DNA from: a virus
Virus record (IMG/VR): IMGVR_UViG_3300050821_009976
Coordinates: 1-27,786 of that record
Length of the DNA: 27,786 bases
Direction: 5' to 3' (one strand)
Part shown: positions 1 to 5,587 of the stretch, piece after piece
How positions within the stretch are numbered: the first letter of the stretch is position 1
Layout of the letters: the number at the start of each line of letters is the position of its first letter
Position numbers and translations under genes: made by a program
Notes under the pieces: generated by a model
The model's database searches: none
What the model was told of the DNA's origin: nothing
The model's input: only the letters and a program-made list of their open reading frames with translations

Positions 1-468
1 ATGAGGTTCCAAATGGCTAAACCTTTAGGAATGATAAAAGATGTAAATCCAATTCATAATGCTATAGATGTTTACGCTCTTGTTTTAAATAACATCGTCG
101 TTAATACGATTGTCGCCAGTTATAATGACATATTAGCGATCTCTGCTACTTACGACTACTGCGTAGATGTCACGATGAATGGAGATCCAGCCGCTAGCAC
201 TGGACATACCTATAATGCTAGTAACGATACTTTTATAGCACCTCCGCCCCCGTCTATAGATTGGCCACAAAATGTTCAGTACGATTTCGACGGAGTCATA
301 GCTGTTATTCAACAAACCTTAAATGACTGTGGAATTTCTGGTGGAAGCTTAAGTAGTCAGCAAATAACGGCAGCTTATAATAGTGCTTTAAATGACAATC
401 CTGGTCTTGATCAATCGACACTTAATTTAATTCAGAGCGTTTATGAATATGTTTTGGCTGGAGGCTAA
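1..468 (+). CDS. Tail-associated protein, unknown function (possibly 5'-truncated)
   Basis: The frame encodes 155 residues if it starts at base 1. The ATG at 13 (MAKPLGMIKD) is a better start, because GAGG at 4-7 precedes it by about 6 nt. I do not recognise a catalytic domain. The N-terminal half has the beta-rich, Val/Asn/Tyr-rich composition of small phage tail or fibre-associated proteins (LNNIVVNTIV, ATYDYCVDVT), followed by a proline run (PPPPS) near residue 80 and a more helical C-terminal half. It sits in the same direction just before a second virion-like gene and the lysis cassette, where distal tail genes normally lie. The gene touches the window edge, so sequence upstream could extend it. 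Confidence 0.6.
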   Translation: MRFQMAKPLGMIKDVNPIHNAIDVYALVLNNIVVNTIVASYNDILAISATYDYCVDVTMNGDPAASTGHTYNASNDTFIAPPPPSIDWPQNVQYDFDGVIAVIQQTLNDCGISGGSLSSQQITAAYNSALNDNPGLDQSTLNLIQSVYEYVLAGG

Positions 469-828
469 ATGAGAAACGTGCCGATTAATATGATCAATGC
501 TGTAGATACAGTTACTCAGACAGGCCCTCCTGTTTTTGCAGGGCAAAGCGTTTCCGCAAGCTTCACTTCTGTCTTTGGAGATGCCACGGCCGCCGGTACT
601 GTTAAGATTCAAGAGTCAAATGAAGCTCCAATCGGGGAGCCTAGTAAATATGTTCCAAGCAACGGAAGTTTTGTGGATGTTCCAAATGCCACTTCAACAA
701 TCGCATCTGGCGCTGGGCCTGCAATAGTTTTAACTACACTTTGTTGTCAGTATGTGAGGGCTGTTTTTACTTACGCTTCTGGTGGCAGTTCTACCGTTGT
801 GGTTAATGCTACTTTTTTAAGCGTTTAA
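469..828 (+). CDS. Small beta-rich virion-like protein, unknown
   Basis: 119 residues starting at ATG 469, one base after the previous stop, which implies translational coupling. The protein is rich in Ser, Thr, Val, Ala and Gly with alternating hydrophobic strands (SVSASFTSVF, GTVKIQES, STVVVNATFLSV at the C terminus). This looks like a single beta-sandwich domain of the kind used for phage decoration or fibre-tip proteins. There is no signal peptide or membrane segment. Its composition resembles the three small paralogous virion proteins at 16417-17110 and 23214-23603, but it lacks their shared C-terminal signature, so it is not placed in that family. Function is unknown; a structural role is inferred from position and composition. 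Confidence 0.6.
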   Translation: MRNVPINMINAVDTVTQTGPPVFAGQSVSASFTSVFGDATAAGTVKIQESNEAPIGEPSKYVPSNGSFVDVPNATSTIASGAGPAIVLTTLCCQYVRAVFTYASGGSSTVVVNATFLSV

Positions 829-846
829 CTTTTAAGGAGAACTTTT

Positions 847-1002
847 ATGGCATGGTTACAAGCAAATTGGGGCGCTCTTGTTGCTCCTCTTATGGTTGCA
901 ATTTTAGATTTAGTTTTTGCTCTTAAGCCTAACTGGGCAAGCAATGGCTTATTACATTGGGCTTTTTTACAATTAGGCGGGAAACCTCCTGCATCAAGTT
1001 AA
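847..1002 (+). CDS. Small membrane protein of the lysis region (holin-like candidate)
   Basis: A 51-residue ORF beginning MAWLQANWGALVAPLM, with a strong ribosome site (AAGGAG, 8 nt before ATG 847). It has one hydrophobic stretch at about residues 10-26 and a second weakly hydrophobic part at about 36-43. It lies directly upstream of the endolysin, in the lysis cassette, where holins and small accessory membrane proteins are common. Fifty-one residues with one clear membrane helix is short for a holin, so holin is an inference from location only. The gene does not overlap its neighbours; 45 bp separate it from the endolysin start. Confidence 0.6.
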   Translation: MAWLQANWGALVAPLMVAILDLVFALKPNWASNGLLHWAFLQLGGKPPASS

Positions 1003-1047
1003 CCCATGACGGCCATGGACGGCCGACTCCAATAATAGGAGGCGTAT

Positions 1048-1572
1048 GTGGCAGAGTTTAATGAAGCAATAGAATATGTATTTGAAAACGAAGGTGGTCT
1101 TGTAGACAACACAAATGACCATGGCGGCATTACTAACTTCGGTATTACCCTCTCGATGCTTATTAGTTATAGAAATAAACAATGTTCAGATGTTGATATT
1201 AAAAATCTTACCCAAGATGAAGCAAAAAGGATTTATGAGTCATTTTTTTGGGACAGACTTCATATTTCTGGCCTTAAACAACCAATCGCTACTGCAATCT
1301 TGGATACAGCTATTAATCAAGGCCAAGTCGTTGCAATCAAACTTGCTCAGCATTGTCTTGGTAGTAGCATACTGGCCGATGGTATTATGGGGGTTGAAAC
1401 ACTAAATTCGCTCGATAAAGTAAACTCGGAGCTGTTTATTTATTCTTACGTCGGCATGCTTCAGGATCGGTACGTTGATTTTTGCATAAACGCTACAAAC
1501 CAGCTTGTCTTCCTAAAGGGTTGGATGAGGAGATCTAGAAAGCTCTTTACGCTTCTAGATCTTATGCCGTGA
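1048..1572 (+). CDS. Endolysin, glycoside hydrolase family 108
   Basis: 174 residues starting at GTG 1048 behind AGGAGG; the overlapping ATG at 1046 reads into an early stop and is not used. The N terminus shows the GH108 hallmark ENEGG (residues 13-17), whose Glu15 is the family's catalytic acid, followed by DHGGITNFGIT. The C-terminal half matches the peptidoglycan-binding domain that normally follows it (ILDTAINQG, then ADGIMGVETLNSL). The enzyme cleaves the glycan strands of peptidoglycan at the end of infection. There is no signal peptide, so it depends on a holin-type pore. Its stop overlaps the GTG of the next lysis gene (GTGA). Length is normal for the family. Confidence 0.9.
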   Translation: MAEFNEAIEYVFENEGGLVDNTNDHGGITNFGITLSMLISYRNKQCSDVDIKNLTQDEAKRIYESFFWDRLHISGLKQPIATAILDTAINQGQVVAIKLAQHCLGSSILADGIMGVETLNSLDKVNSELFIYSYVGMLQDRYVDFCINATNQLVFLKGWMRRSRKLFTLLDLMP

Positions 1573-1820
1573 CTGACGCGGCACTGTTAGCTTTATCTAA
1601 GGGCTGTTTTGGTTTCGCGATATGCGTAATTATTTACATTGTTTATTACGAATGGAAAAAATCAAAGATTGCAGCCGAAGAAGCTGAAAGAAAGTTAGGG
1701 GAAGAAGAAAATGAGAATCGTGTTAATTCTCTTACTCCAGATGAGCTTATTGCTTTGGTCAATGCCGACACTGAGCCAGGTAGTGCCAAAGGTGGTCCTA
1801 GTGGAAAAAAATCAACCTAG
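1569..1820 (+). CDS. Membrane-anchored coiled-coil protein, inner-membrane spanin-like
   Basis: 83 residues starting with GTG 1569, which overlaps the endolysin stop. An N-terminal hydrophobic segment (FGFAICVIIYIVYY, about residues 14-27) is followed by a charged helix with predicted coiled-coil character (KKSKIAAEEAERKLGEEE) and a flexible Gly/Ser/Lys tail. That layout is the layout of Rz-type inner-membrane spanins, though it is short for one. The gene for a second, signal-bearing protein starts inside it at 1711 in another frame, echoing the Rz/Rz1 arrangement. The assignment rests on architecture and context, not on sequence similarity that I can name. Confidence 0.6.
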   Translation: MTDAALLALSKGCFGFAICVIIYIVYYEWKKSKIAAEEAERKLGEEENENRVNSLTPDELIALVNADTEPGSAKGGPSGKKST

Positions 1821-2022
1821 CCCATTCTCAGGAGCTTTAATGCCAATTGAAAAGCTACGCGATCTTGAAACAAAAAGTTTAAATGCCGACCTTTATAAAA
1901 CCGAACTTGAACGACAAGAGGGCGAAGTCCCTTTATACGTTGCGCCAGATTCAAGTTATCTTGTGTTAGGTGGATTGGGAATAGCGATTCTCTTTTTCTT
2001 CGTAGGCTATGGAACTAGATAA
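1711..2022 (+). CDS. Secreted lysis-region protein with C-terminal membrane segment, nested start
   Basis: 103 residues in a frame that overlaps the preceding gene by 110 bp. Residues 1-23 form a signal-peptide-like segment (MRIVLILLLQMSLLLW). A central part contains the phrase NQPSPFSGALM and a charged helix (LETKSLNADLYKTELERQ). The C terminus has a strong membrane helix (YLVLGGLGIAILFFFVGYG). Small proteins with a signal peptide, a P-[AS]-PF-x-G-x-L phrase and a C-terminal helix recur in phage lysis regions. It has no lipobox cysteine, so it is not a canonical Rz1 lipoprotein. The long out-of-frame overlap with a spanin-like gene suggests a lysis role, possibly an outer partner or a unimolecular spanin variant. 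Confidence 0.6.
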   Translation: MRIVLILLLQMSLLLWSMPTLSQVVPKVVLVEKNQPSPFSGALMPIEKLRDLETKSLNADLYKTELERQEGEVPLYVAPDSSYLVLGGLGIAILFFFVGYGTR

Positions 2023-2251
2023 GCTATTAGATTTCCAACATGGCCCGACTGGCGTGATTGTTTCGGTTATTGCCATTCTCTTTATTCAACTTTTTATAAA
2101 AGCGGTAGATTTTTATTTCAAACACATTCTTAAAAAAGAATCTAAGAGAGATCTTGATATGAAGCGTGCGTTTAAGGCCTTGCGCTTGATAGCGGGGGAT
2201 AAGTGGGCGACCGTCAGAGAAGAATTAATGAAAGACGAGAAGATAGATTAG
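2009..2251 (+). CDS. Single-pass membrane protein at end of lysis cassette
   Basis: 80 residues; ATG 2009 overlaps the end of the previous gene by 14 bp. One membrane helix spans about residues 14-33 (TGVIVSVIAILFIQLFI), followed by a basic amphipathic cytoplasmic domain (KKESKRDLDMKRAFKAL). I do not recognise a family. It is the last gene of the rightward tail/lysis transcription unit; a leftward unit converges on it 61 bp further on. A holin or antiholin role is possible because a membrane protein must exist to release the endolysin, but several candidates in this cassette compete for that role. Confidence 0.6.
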   Translation: MELDKLLDFQHGPTGVIVSVIAILFIQLFIKAVDFYFKHILKKESKRDLDMKRAFKALRLIAGDKWATVREELMKDEKID

Positions 2252-2312
2252 GCGTAGAAGGAGTCACATCCTTGTGAAACCTTCCTTGGTAAGCTCCCCC
2301 TACCATTCCATT
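2252..2312. other. Convergent intergenic gap with weak hairpin
   Basis: Sixty-one bases separate the convergent rightward lysis genes and leftward nuclease cluster. A weak stem can form between GAAGG (2259-2263) and CCTTC (2280-2284). There is no U-run directly after it, so a terminator is only suggested by the convergent layout. Confidence 0.3.
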
Positions 2313-2414
2313 CTATTTAAATATTAAGATTAGACAAACCAATATTATGATTAACGCTGGAACTCCAAAGACATATACTATTGTGGCTGGATCATTCAAT
2401 TCATTCCATCCCAT
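2313..2414 (-). CDS. Tiny single-pass membrane protein
   Basis: A 33-residue ORF starting MGWNELNDPATIVY at ATG 2414, nested in the last codons of the upstream gene (19-bp overlap, different frame) and ending TAG at 2315-2313. Residues 11-32 are almost entirely hydrophobic (IVYVFGVPALIIILVCLILI), a clear membrane helix. It is the last gene of the leftward cluster. A hydrophobic run of this quality ending cleanly is unlikely by chance, but there is no clear ribosome site beyond GGAAC. Function unknown. Confidence 0.5.
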   Translation of the reverse strand: MGWNELNDPATIVYVFGVPALIIILVCLILIFK

Positions 2415-2623
2415 GTTCCGAAGAGATCATATAGATCGATTGATTTAACTTCTTCTTTACGTTTACCTATATAAGCATCGCGGGCTTCACAGTATTCCCG
2501 CCAAGTTTTCTCTCGAGCACAAACATCCTTATTCTCAGGATGATGGTCTCTACAAGAACAGGCAAATCGAGTTCTGTGGAATTTCCAAGTCTCATATAGC
2601 TGAGCCACCTTTTCTTTAGTCAT
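2396..2623 (-). CDS. Small Cys/His-containing protein, unknown
   Basis: 75 residues from ATG 2623 (MTKEKVAQLYETWKF), which overlaps the stop of the VRR-NUC gene by 8 bp. A longer 92-residue version starting at 2674 would lie entirely inside the nuclease gene, so the shorter start is preferred. The sequence is charged and helical, with a CSCRDHHPENKDVC cluster (Cys and His spaced as in small metal-binding knuckles) and aromatic residues near the C terminus. I do not recognise the family. Tight coupling to the nuclease suggests a shared transcript and perhaps a shared DNA-related role. Confidence 0.55.
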   Translation of the reverse strand: MTKEKVAQLYETWKFHRTRFACSCRDHHPENKDVCAREKTWREYCEARDAYIGKRKEEVKSIDLYDLFGTWDGMN

Positions 2624-2936
2624 GTAAGATATCTTCGCAATCTTGAATAGACCTTGCAACAAAGGATACACCACCCCTGGCTTTTACTTCTGCTAAGAAC
2701 CACTCTTGCTCTGGGGACGTTTTTCCTTTTTGGGATTTAACTTCGATGGCTAATAACAATCCCTTATAGATACCCAATATGTCGCTAACACCTTTTAGGT
2801 GATATTGAGAATGTTTCTTCCTATATACCTTTTTAACGGGATCAAATATCCCAACCGAATCATTAGGCCACACAAATATATTCTTAGATTTAAGCCAAGA
2901 GAGAATATTGTTTTTTACAATACTCTCAGGCGTCAC
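2616..2936 (-). CDS. VRR-NUC domain nuclease
   Basis: 106 residues starting at GTG 2936, which overlaps the stop of the upstream micro-gene (GTGA). The VRR-NUC fold of the PD-(D/E)XK superfamily is seen in GVSDILGIYKG (49-59, catalytic Asp52), AIEVKSQKGKTSPEQ (63-77, catalytic Glu65-x-Lys67 and conserved Gln77) and the ending GGVSFVARS. Stand-alone single-domain VRR-NUC proteins of about 100 residues are frequent in phages and are thought to cut branched DNA during replication or packaging. All the active-site residues visible to me are intact. It is read leftward, separate from the main early operon. Confidence 0.88.
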   Translation of the reverse strand: MTPESIVKNNILSWLKSKNIFVWPNDSVGIFDPVKKVYRKKHSQYHLKGVSDILGIYKGLLLAIEVKSQKGKTSPEQEWFLAEVKARGGVSFVARSIQDCEDILHD

Positions 2937-3037
2937 TTACAAAAGCCCATATGAAATAAATGACCCATAATCTCTGAAGCTAAAATCAATCCAGTTCCGA
3001 AGCAAATTCCGTTACCAACTTGTACTAAAAAATTCAT
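2933..3037 (-). CDS. Tiny hydrophobic protein upstream of VRR-NUC
   Basis: A 34-residue ORF (MNFLVQVGNGICFGTG) from ATG 3037, with GGGGG as a likely ribosome site 5 nt upstream. Its TGA (2935-2933) overlaps the GTG of the VRR-NUC gene, a classical coupled junction. Residues about 9-24 are moderately hydrophobic and the C terminus is HMGFCK. One 17-bp palindromic element (3055-3071) lies 17 nt before its start, the same placement as in the main early operon. Function unknown. Confidence 0.55.
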   Translation of the reverse strand: MNFLVQVGNGICFGTGLILASEIMGHLFHMGFCK

Positions 3038-3054
3038 AAAACCCCCTTTTTGTT

Positions 3055-3071
3055 TCTGGTATTTAACCAGT
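3055..3071 (-). repeat. Early-operon element, copy 1
   Basis: TCTGGT-ATTTA-ACCAGT (plus strand). Near-perfect palindrome, 17 nt before the start of the 34-codon gene at 3037; the only copy outside the main operon. Confidence 0.75.
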
Positions 3072-3364
3072 TTTAAAGTTTCAACCGGCAGGCGTGGATG
3101 TCCTAAAAACCAGTCGTTTTAAAGACTGCAAAACCACTCCCCATCTACTTCAGCCTATGACTTACAATCTTTAGACGAGTTGGTCACTAGGTACTGGGCT
3201 CTCTTCCCCCTGGACTTGAACTGCGTGCCATCTTTAACTTACACCGTTATCAAGCCGTGTGATCCTCGTCAACTTCAACCGTATAGGGTCTCAGTCCCCC
3301 AGATATTCTTAAACACTAATCACGCAGTACGTGTGTGTAGCTGATCTGAAACAGCCCTTCTTAT

Positions 3365-3404
3365 TGACAAAATGTAAATTACTTGGTTATCGTAGCTTTA
3401 CATT
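3365..3404 (+). promoter_or_regulatory. Probable integrase promoter with 8-bp inverted repeat
   Basis: A perfect -35 TTGACA (3364-3369) is followed after 18 bp by TATCGT (3388-3393), a 4/6 match to -10. The promoter is overlaid by AATGTAAA (3371-3378) and TTTACATT (3397-3404), exact inverted repeats 18 bp apart. One arm lies in the spacer and the other just downstream of the -10, so a bound repressor or excisionase could block transcription. Confidence 0.45.
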
Positions 3405-3476
3405 TCGTGGTGGAAATACACTAAGGCCTCAATCAAGATCTCGTCAAGGAGAAAAGGTTGGGGCTTTATTGTTTTT

Positions 3477-4358
3477 ATGGTAAAGTTTTTTATGCTACTT
3501 GACGAGCTGTTTCAATCCTGTTTTAAAGATCATTGGGATTCGCCCAGATATAATCTTTCAGGCCATTCCACTGAAGTGAAAGCCAAATACAGAAATCATA
3601 TTAAACCAGTTTTTGGTGAATTAGATTATCTAACAATAACCAGAGTTCAAATTAGAGATTTTCATAAGTCATTTTCAAAGACACCAGTTACTGGAAACAG
3701 ACTTTTAGAAATTATTTCAAAGCTTTACAAGTTTAGTATAGAACGTGAATGGAATGCTGCAGGTTATAATCCAGTGGTCGGTGTAAAGCATTTTACAGAA
3801 AGAAAGAGACGTAGATATGGTTCGGAAGCGGAAATCAAAAAAATTGGTGAAGTCCTCGAAAAGTACTATGACTTATACCCCACTGAGATTGCGTTCCTTT
3901 ATACGCTCATGTTCACGGGTGCTAGGCCCCGCTCCATTGAAAGGGCAAGATATGATGAACTATCTGAATCAGGCGATTTCGGAGTCCTTATCTTTGATGG
4001 TAAAAGCACAGAGGCCACCGGTGATCCGGAAAGCGTTATCCTTCCACCTAAAATAATGGAACTCATTAAAAAGCTTCCAAAGCGCCAAGACGGGCTTATT
4101 TTTGGAATACCACTTCCAGGCTATCTTTGGAGAAAAATTCGAAAGGAAGCAGGGTGTGAGGACTTATGGGCGAGAGATTTTAGGCGTACCTTTGCTAGTG
4201 TAGGGATGTCAAACAAGGTTGATATGAAAGTAATAGGACAATTATTAAATCATCACTCGATGCAAACGACCCTTCGTTACAGTTTACTCGATGATTCTGC
4301 TAGATTAGAAGCTGTAACTGCGATATCTGCAAAGCTTGATTCAATACTTAAAAAATAG
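3477..4358 (+). CDS. int: Tyrosine recombinase (phage integrase)
   Basis: 293 residues. An N-terminal SAM-like core-binding domain (about 5-105) precedes the catalytic domain. Catalytic elements are Arg150 in FTGARPRS, a probable Lys176 (FDGKST), Arg236 in RDFRRTFAS, His259 in QLLNHHS and Tyr268 in TTLRYSLL. The usual His of box II is replaced by Arg233, a tolerated variation. The start at ATG 3477 keeps a normal N-terminal length; no strong ribosome site is visible next to it. The stop codon directly abuts a tRNA-Asn gene, so that tRNA is the obvious candidate attachment site. It is alone on its strand here, with its own promoter region. Integrates and excises the phage genome. Confidence 0.93.
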   Translation: MVKFFMLLDELFQSCFKDHWDSPRYNLSGHSTEVKAKYRNHIKPVFGELDYLTITRVQIRDFHKSFSKTPVTGNRLLEIISKLYKFSIEREWNAAGYNPVVGVKHFTERKRRRYGSEAEIKKIGEVLEKYYDLYPTEIAFLYTLMFTGARPRSIERARYDELSESGDFGVLIFDGKSTEATGDPESVILPPKIMELIKKLPKRQDGLIFGIPLPGYLWRKIRKEAGCEDLWARDFRRTFASVGMSNKVDMKVIGQLLNHHSMQTTLRYSLLDDSARLEAVTAISAKLDSILKK

Positions 4359-4432
4359 TCCGAATTGGTGAAATGGCATCACTCACGGCTGTTAACCGTG
4401 CATTTCTGGTTCGAGTCCAGAATTCGGAGCCA
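4359..4432 (+). tRNA. tRNA-Asn (anticodon GTT)
   Basis: A full cloverleaf can be drawn: acceptor TCCGAAT pairs with ATTCGGA (7/7), the anticodon stem CACGG/CCGTG encloses loop CTGTTAA (anticodon GTT), and the T-arm TCTGG/CCAGA encloses TTCGAGT. The D-arm is short (GTG/CAC). CCA is encoded. The D-arm sequence TTGGTGAAATGGCA is of a type often seen in phage-borne tRNAs, which argues for a phage gene rather than a piece of host chromosome. It begins on the base after the integrase stop, so it may also be, or overlap, attP. Confidence 0.9.
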
Positions 4433-4433
4433 T

Positions 4434-4532
4434 TTACATATTCAAAAGCTTGCTATAAACCTGAACATTCAAAGACCAAATGTAACCTAACACGCTAAAG
4501 CCAATTACCAATATAGTGTCTAAAGTTCTCAT
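4434..4532 (-). CDS. Tiny single-pass membrane protein, last gene of the early operon
   Basis: A 32-residue ORF (MRTLDTILVIGFSVLG) from ATG 4532 with GGGGGTGA as a good ribosome site. Residues 5-20 are hydrophobic, predicting one membrane helix. Its TAA (4436-4434) comes 2 bp from the 3' end of the tRNA-Asn gene on the other strand. A degenerate palindromic element, GCTTGC-N5-ACCTGA, lies in its last codons (4448-4464). Function unknown. Confidence 0.55.
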   Translation of the reverse strand: MRTLDTILVIGFSVLGYIWSLNVQVYSKLLNM

Positions 4533-4597
4533 AAATCACCCCCTGTTAAACATAGGATAGTAATAAATTGTCAGGGAATTATGAAGAAGATGTTACT

Positions 4598-4813
4598 TTA
4601 AAAAGGTCTCAAACCAGTCTCAATTTCAAAGTTCTTTTCTCTAATTCGTTTTCGGAGATCCTTTATCTTCTTCCATAAAATAGGTAATCCTATCTCTTCT
4701 GCCTGAGCATACGGGATAGCTTTCATACCGCATTCACAAATAACATCACCGTCGAACATAATTGGCTGATGCTCTTCGCCGCACGCCCAGACCTTGATCT
4801 TCATTAAATCCAT
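4598..4813 (-). CDS. Small Cys-rich, zinc-ribbon-like protein
   Basis: 71 residues if it starts at ATG 4813 (MDLMKIKVWACGEEH); GGAGG lies only 3 nt before it, so ATG 4804 (MKIKVWACG) is an alternative. The frame stays open upstream to a TTG at 4912, but that part overlaps a palindromic element and other short frames and is probably not translated. Cys residues in WACGEEH and ICECGMK suggest a small metal-binding ribbon; the C-terminal half is a basic helix (KKIKDLRKRIREK). The end, ETGLRPF, is the translated footprint of the element at 4602-4618. Family not recognised. Confidence 0.6.
   Translation of the reverse strand: MDLMKIKVWACGEEHQPIMFDGDVICECGMKAIPYAQAEEIGLPILWKKIKDLRKRIREKNFEIETGLRPF
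4602..4618 (-). repeat. Early-operon element, copy 2
   Basis: AAAGGT-CTCAA-ACCAGT. Encodes the T-G-L-R-P end of the gene at 4598-4813. Confidence 0.6.
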
Positions 4814-4819
4814 ATTCCT

Positions 4820-4836
4820 CCAGGTGTTTAGCCTGT
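4820..4836 (-). repeat. Early-operon element, copy 3
   Basis: CCAGGT-GTTTA-GCCTGT. Six bases before ATG 4813. GCACTTTTACA directly upstream (minus strand) is shared with copy 17. Confidence 0.75.
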
Positions 4837-4857
4837 GTAAAAGTGCGGGCCAGGCAA

Positions 4858-4893
4858 CTATTCTGGCCTTAACAGAGTCTCTAGCGTTTGCAT
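4858..4893 (-). CDS. Eleven-codon micro-ORF ending in an element-like footprint
   Basis: MQTLETLLRPE, from ATG 4893 to TAG 4858. Its last codons (LETLLRPE) align with the C terminus IETGLRPF of the 71-residue gene just downstream, because both lie over versions of the palindromic element. It may be a decayed cassette remnant rather than a working gene. Confidence 0.25.
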   Translation of the reverse strand: MQTLETLLRPE

Positions 4894-4936
4894 GGGGTAT
4901 AAGCCCTTTCAACGCCGCCGCACAATTGTTTCAATC

Positions 4937-5074
4937 CTATTTAGGTCTATAATCTAACCCGAAGAAACATGCTAAAACCAAATAATAGGTGGCCCTTGGA
5001 ATATCCATTTTCTGATAGAAAACGAAACTACCTAGGGCACAGGTAATAACTAAAAGCCTAACTATTGTTTGCAT
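4937..5074 (-). CDS. Small hydrophobic membrane protein
   Basis: A 45-residue ORF (MQTIVRLLVITCALGS) from ATG 5074 to TAG 4937. It has two hydrophobic segments, about residues 4-19 and 30-40, separated by a basic loop (YQKMDIPRAT), so a two-pass membrane protein is plausible. Its start codon sits in the right arm of a degenerate palindromic element (5074-5091), as in several well-conserved junctions. Function unknown. Confidence 0.5.
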   Translation of the reverse strand: MQTIVRLLVITCALGSFVFYQKMDIPRATYYLVLACFFGLDYRPK

Positions 5075-5111
5075 CTGTCTTTCAATCCTGCATCAAAATA
5101 GCTTCGCCGCA

Positions 5112-5180
5112 CTATGAGCCAAGGTTTCTAAAAGAATAACCTGCCATATCTTGATATTTAAGTTTAAAAAATCGTCCCAT
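5112..5180 (-). CDS. Very short basic peptide ORF
   Basis: A 22-residue ORF (MGRFFKLKYQDMAGYSF) from ATG 5180, 4 bp after the stop of the gene upstream, ending TAG at 5112. It follows a shortened palindromic element (5189-5203). It is too short to judge by composition; only its place in the series of coupled micro-genes supports it. Confidence 0.35.
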   Translation of the reverse strand: MGRFFKLKYQDMAGYSFRNLGS

Positions 5181-5184
5181 ATAT

Positions 5185-5376
5185 TCACGCAGGCCTCACC
5201 TGTTTAAATCTTGGATACATTCCATGTAGCTCTTCTCTGCTTATCGTTTTAGTTGGCATACACTTATTTTCTAAACACCATAAATAATAAGCCCTTCGTA
5301 TTTCGTTAAACTCTGTTGGCTCTTTATATCTTCGTCTGTTGGCCATTTTGGCGCCCTTACTTTTCTTTTTGTTCAT
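5185..5376 (-). CDS. Small basic protein, unknown
   Basis: 63 residues from ATG 5376, whose first base is the outermost base of a palindromic element. An internal ATG (MANRRRYKEP) at residue 11 is a possible alternative. The sequence is strongly basic at the N terminus (NKKKSKGAK, RRRYK) with a helical, aromatic middle (FNEIRRAYYLWCLEN); nucleic-acid binding is possible but not shown. The start overlaps the tail of the upstream gene by 20 bp in a different frame. No family recognised. Confidence 0.6.
   Translation of the reverse strand: MNKKKSKGAKMANRRRYKEPTEFNEIRRAYYLWCLENKCMPTKTISREELHGMYPRFKQVRPA
5189..5203 (-). repeat. Short-spacer variant of the early-operon element
   Basis: GCAGGC-CTC-ACCTGT: same half-sites with a 3-bp instead of 5-bp spacer, at the 5185 gene end. 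Confidence 0.5.
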
Positions 5377-5587
5377 CTGGTTCTAGACCTGTGTCACTGA
5401 GCGCTTTTTTCGCGCACTTAATAATTCCGCTATGAATGTTAAGCAAGCTGGTTTTATCCCAACTTCCTTCTGTTATTGATATTGCCTGTAAAGCGCCAGC
5501 AAGCCTTTTCACTTTAAACCTAAGTTCCTCGCAGTCTCTACATTCGCAATGCCCGCATCCGTCAGGGCGTTGGTGATCACTTCGCAT
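5357..5587 (-). CDS. Small Cys-rich N-terminal protein, unknown
   Basis: 76 residues from ATG 5587, a codon embedded in the palindromic element CCAGATG. The N terminus has Cys/His residues CGHCECRDC (residues 11-19), like a small metal-binding motif, followed by a helix (LRFKVKRLAGALQAI) and a second helical region. The C terminus DTGLEPDEQKEK is the translated form of the next element. It overlaps the upstream gene by 11 bp. No family recognised. Confidence 0.62.
   Translation of the reverse strand: MRSDHQRPDGCGHCECRDCEELRFKVKRLAGALQAISITEGSWDKTSLLNIHSGIIKCAKKALSDTGLEPDEQKEK
5376..5392 (-). repeat. Early-operon element, copy 4
   Basis: TCTGGT-TCTAG-ACCTGT. Encodes T-G-L-E-P at the end of one gene; its last minus-strand base is the A of the next gene's ATG (5376). 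Confidence 0.8.

Larger units (their letters stand above)
3038..3476. other. Long gene-free region between nuclease cluster and integrase
   Basis: I see no convincing gene in about 440 bp, although the transcripts of both neighbours start here. It holds one perfect palindromic element (3055-3071), a related half-site (3109-3114), an 8-bp inverted repeat with a promoter-like sequence before the integrase (3365-3404), and on the minus strand a hairpin CAGTC-N8-GACTG (3111-3128). Three copies of CTTTAAAAC (minus strand, near 3072, 3116 and, just inside the integrase gene, 3522) flank it. Such a region could hold integrase arm-binding sites or a small RNA; neither is proven. Confidence 0.5.

Noticed and set aside
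3115-3235. Short minus-strand ORFs MGSGFAVFKTTGF and MARSSSPGGREPST
   Set aside because: Each is 14 codons or fewer, without ribosome site or coupling; only the TTGF ending recalls the element footprint.
3060-3330. Possible degenerate tRNA genes on the minus strand (GTTCAAGTCC T-loop-like sequence, anticodon-like CAGTC-N8-GACTG stem)
   Set aside because: No acceptor stem closes, the T-stem does not pair beyond one base, and the anticodon-like loop has 8 instead of 7 bases.
3500-3521. Element-like sequence AGCTGT-N5-TCCTGT at the start of the integrase gene
   Set aside because: Both half-sites deviate at the otherwise invariant GG or neighbouring positions and it is within coding sequence on the opposite strand.
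4598-4614. Second -1 frameshift site at the ACCTTTTTAA end of the 4598-4813 gene
   Set aside because: The heptamer is A CCT TTT, which does not allow the P-site tRNA to re-pair, and no long open -1 frame follows.
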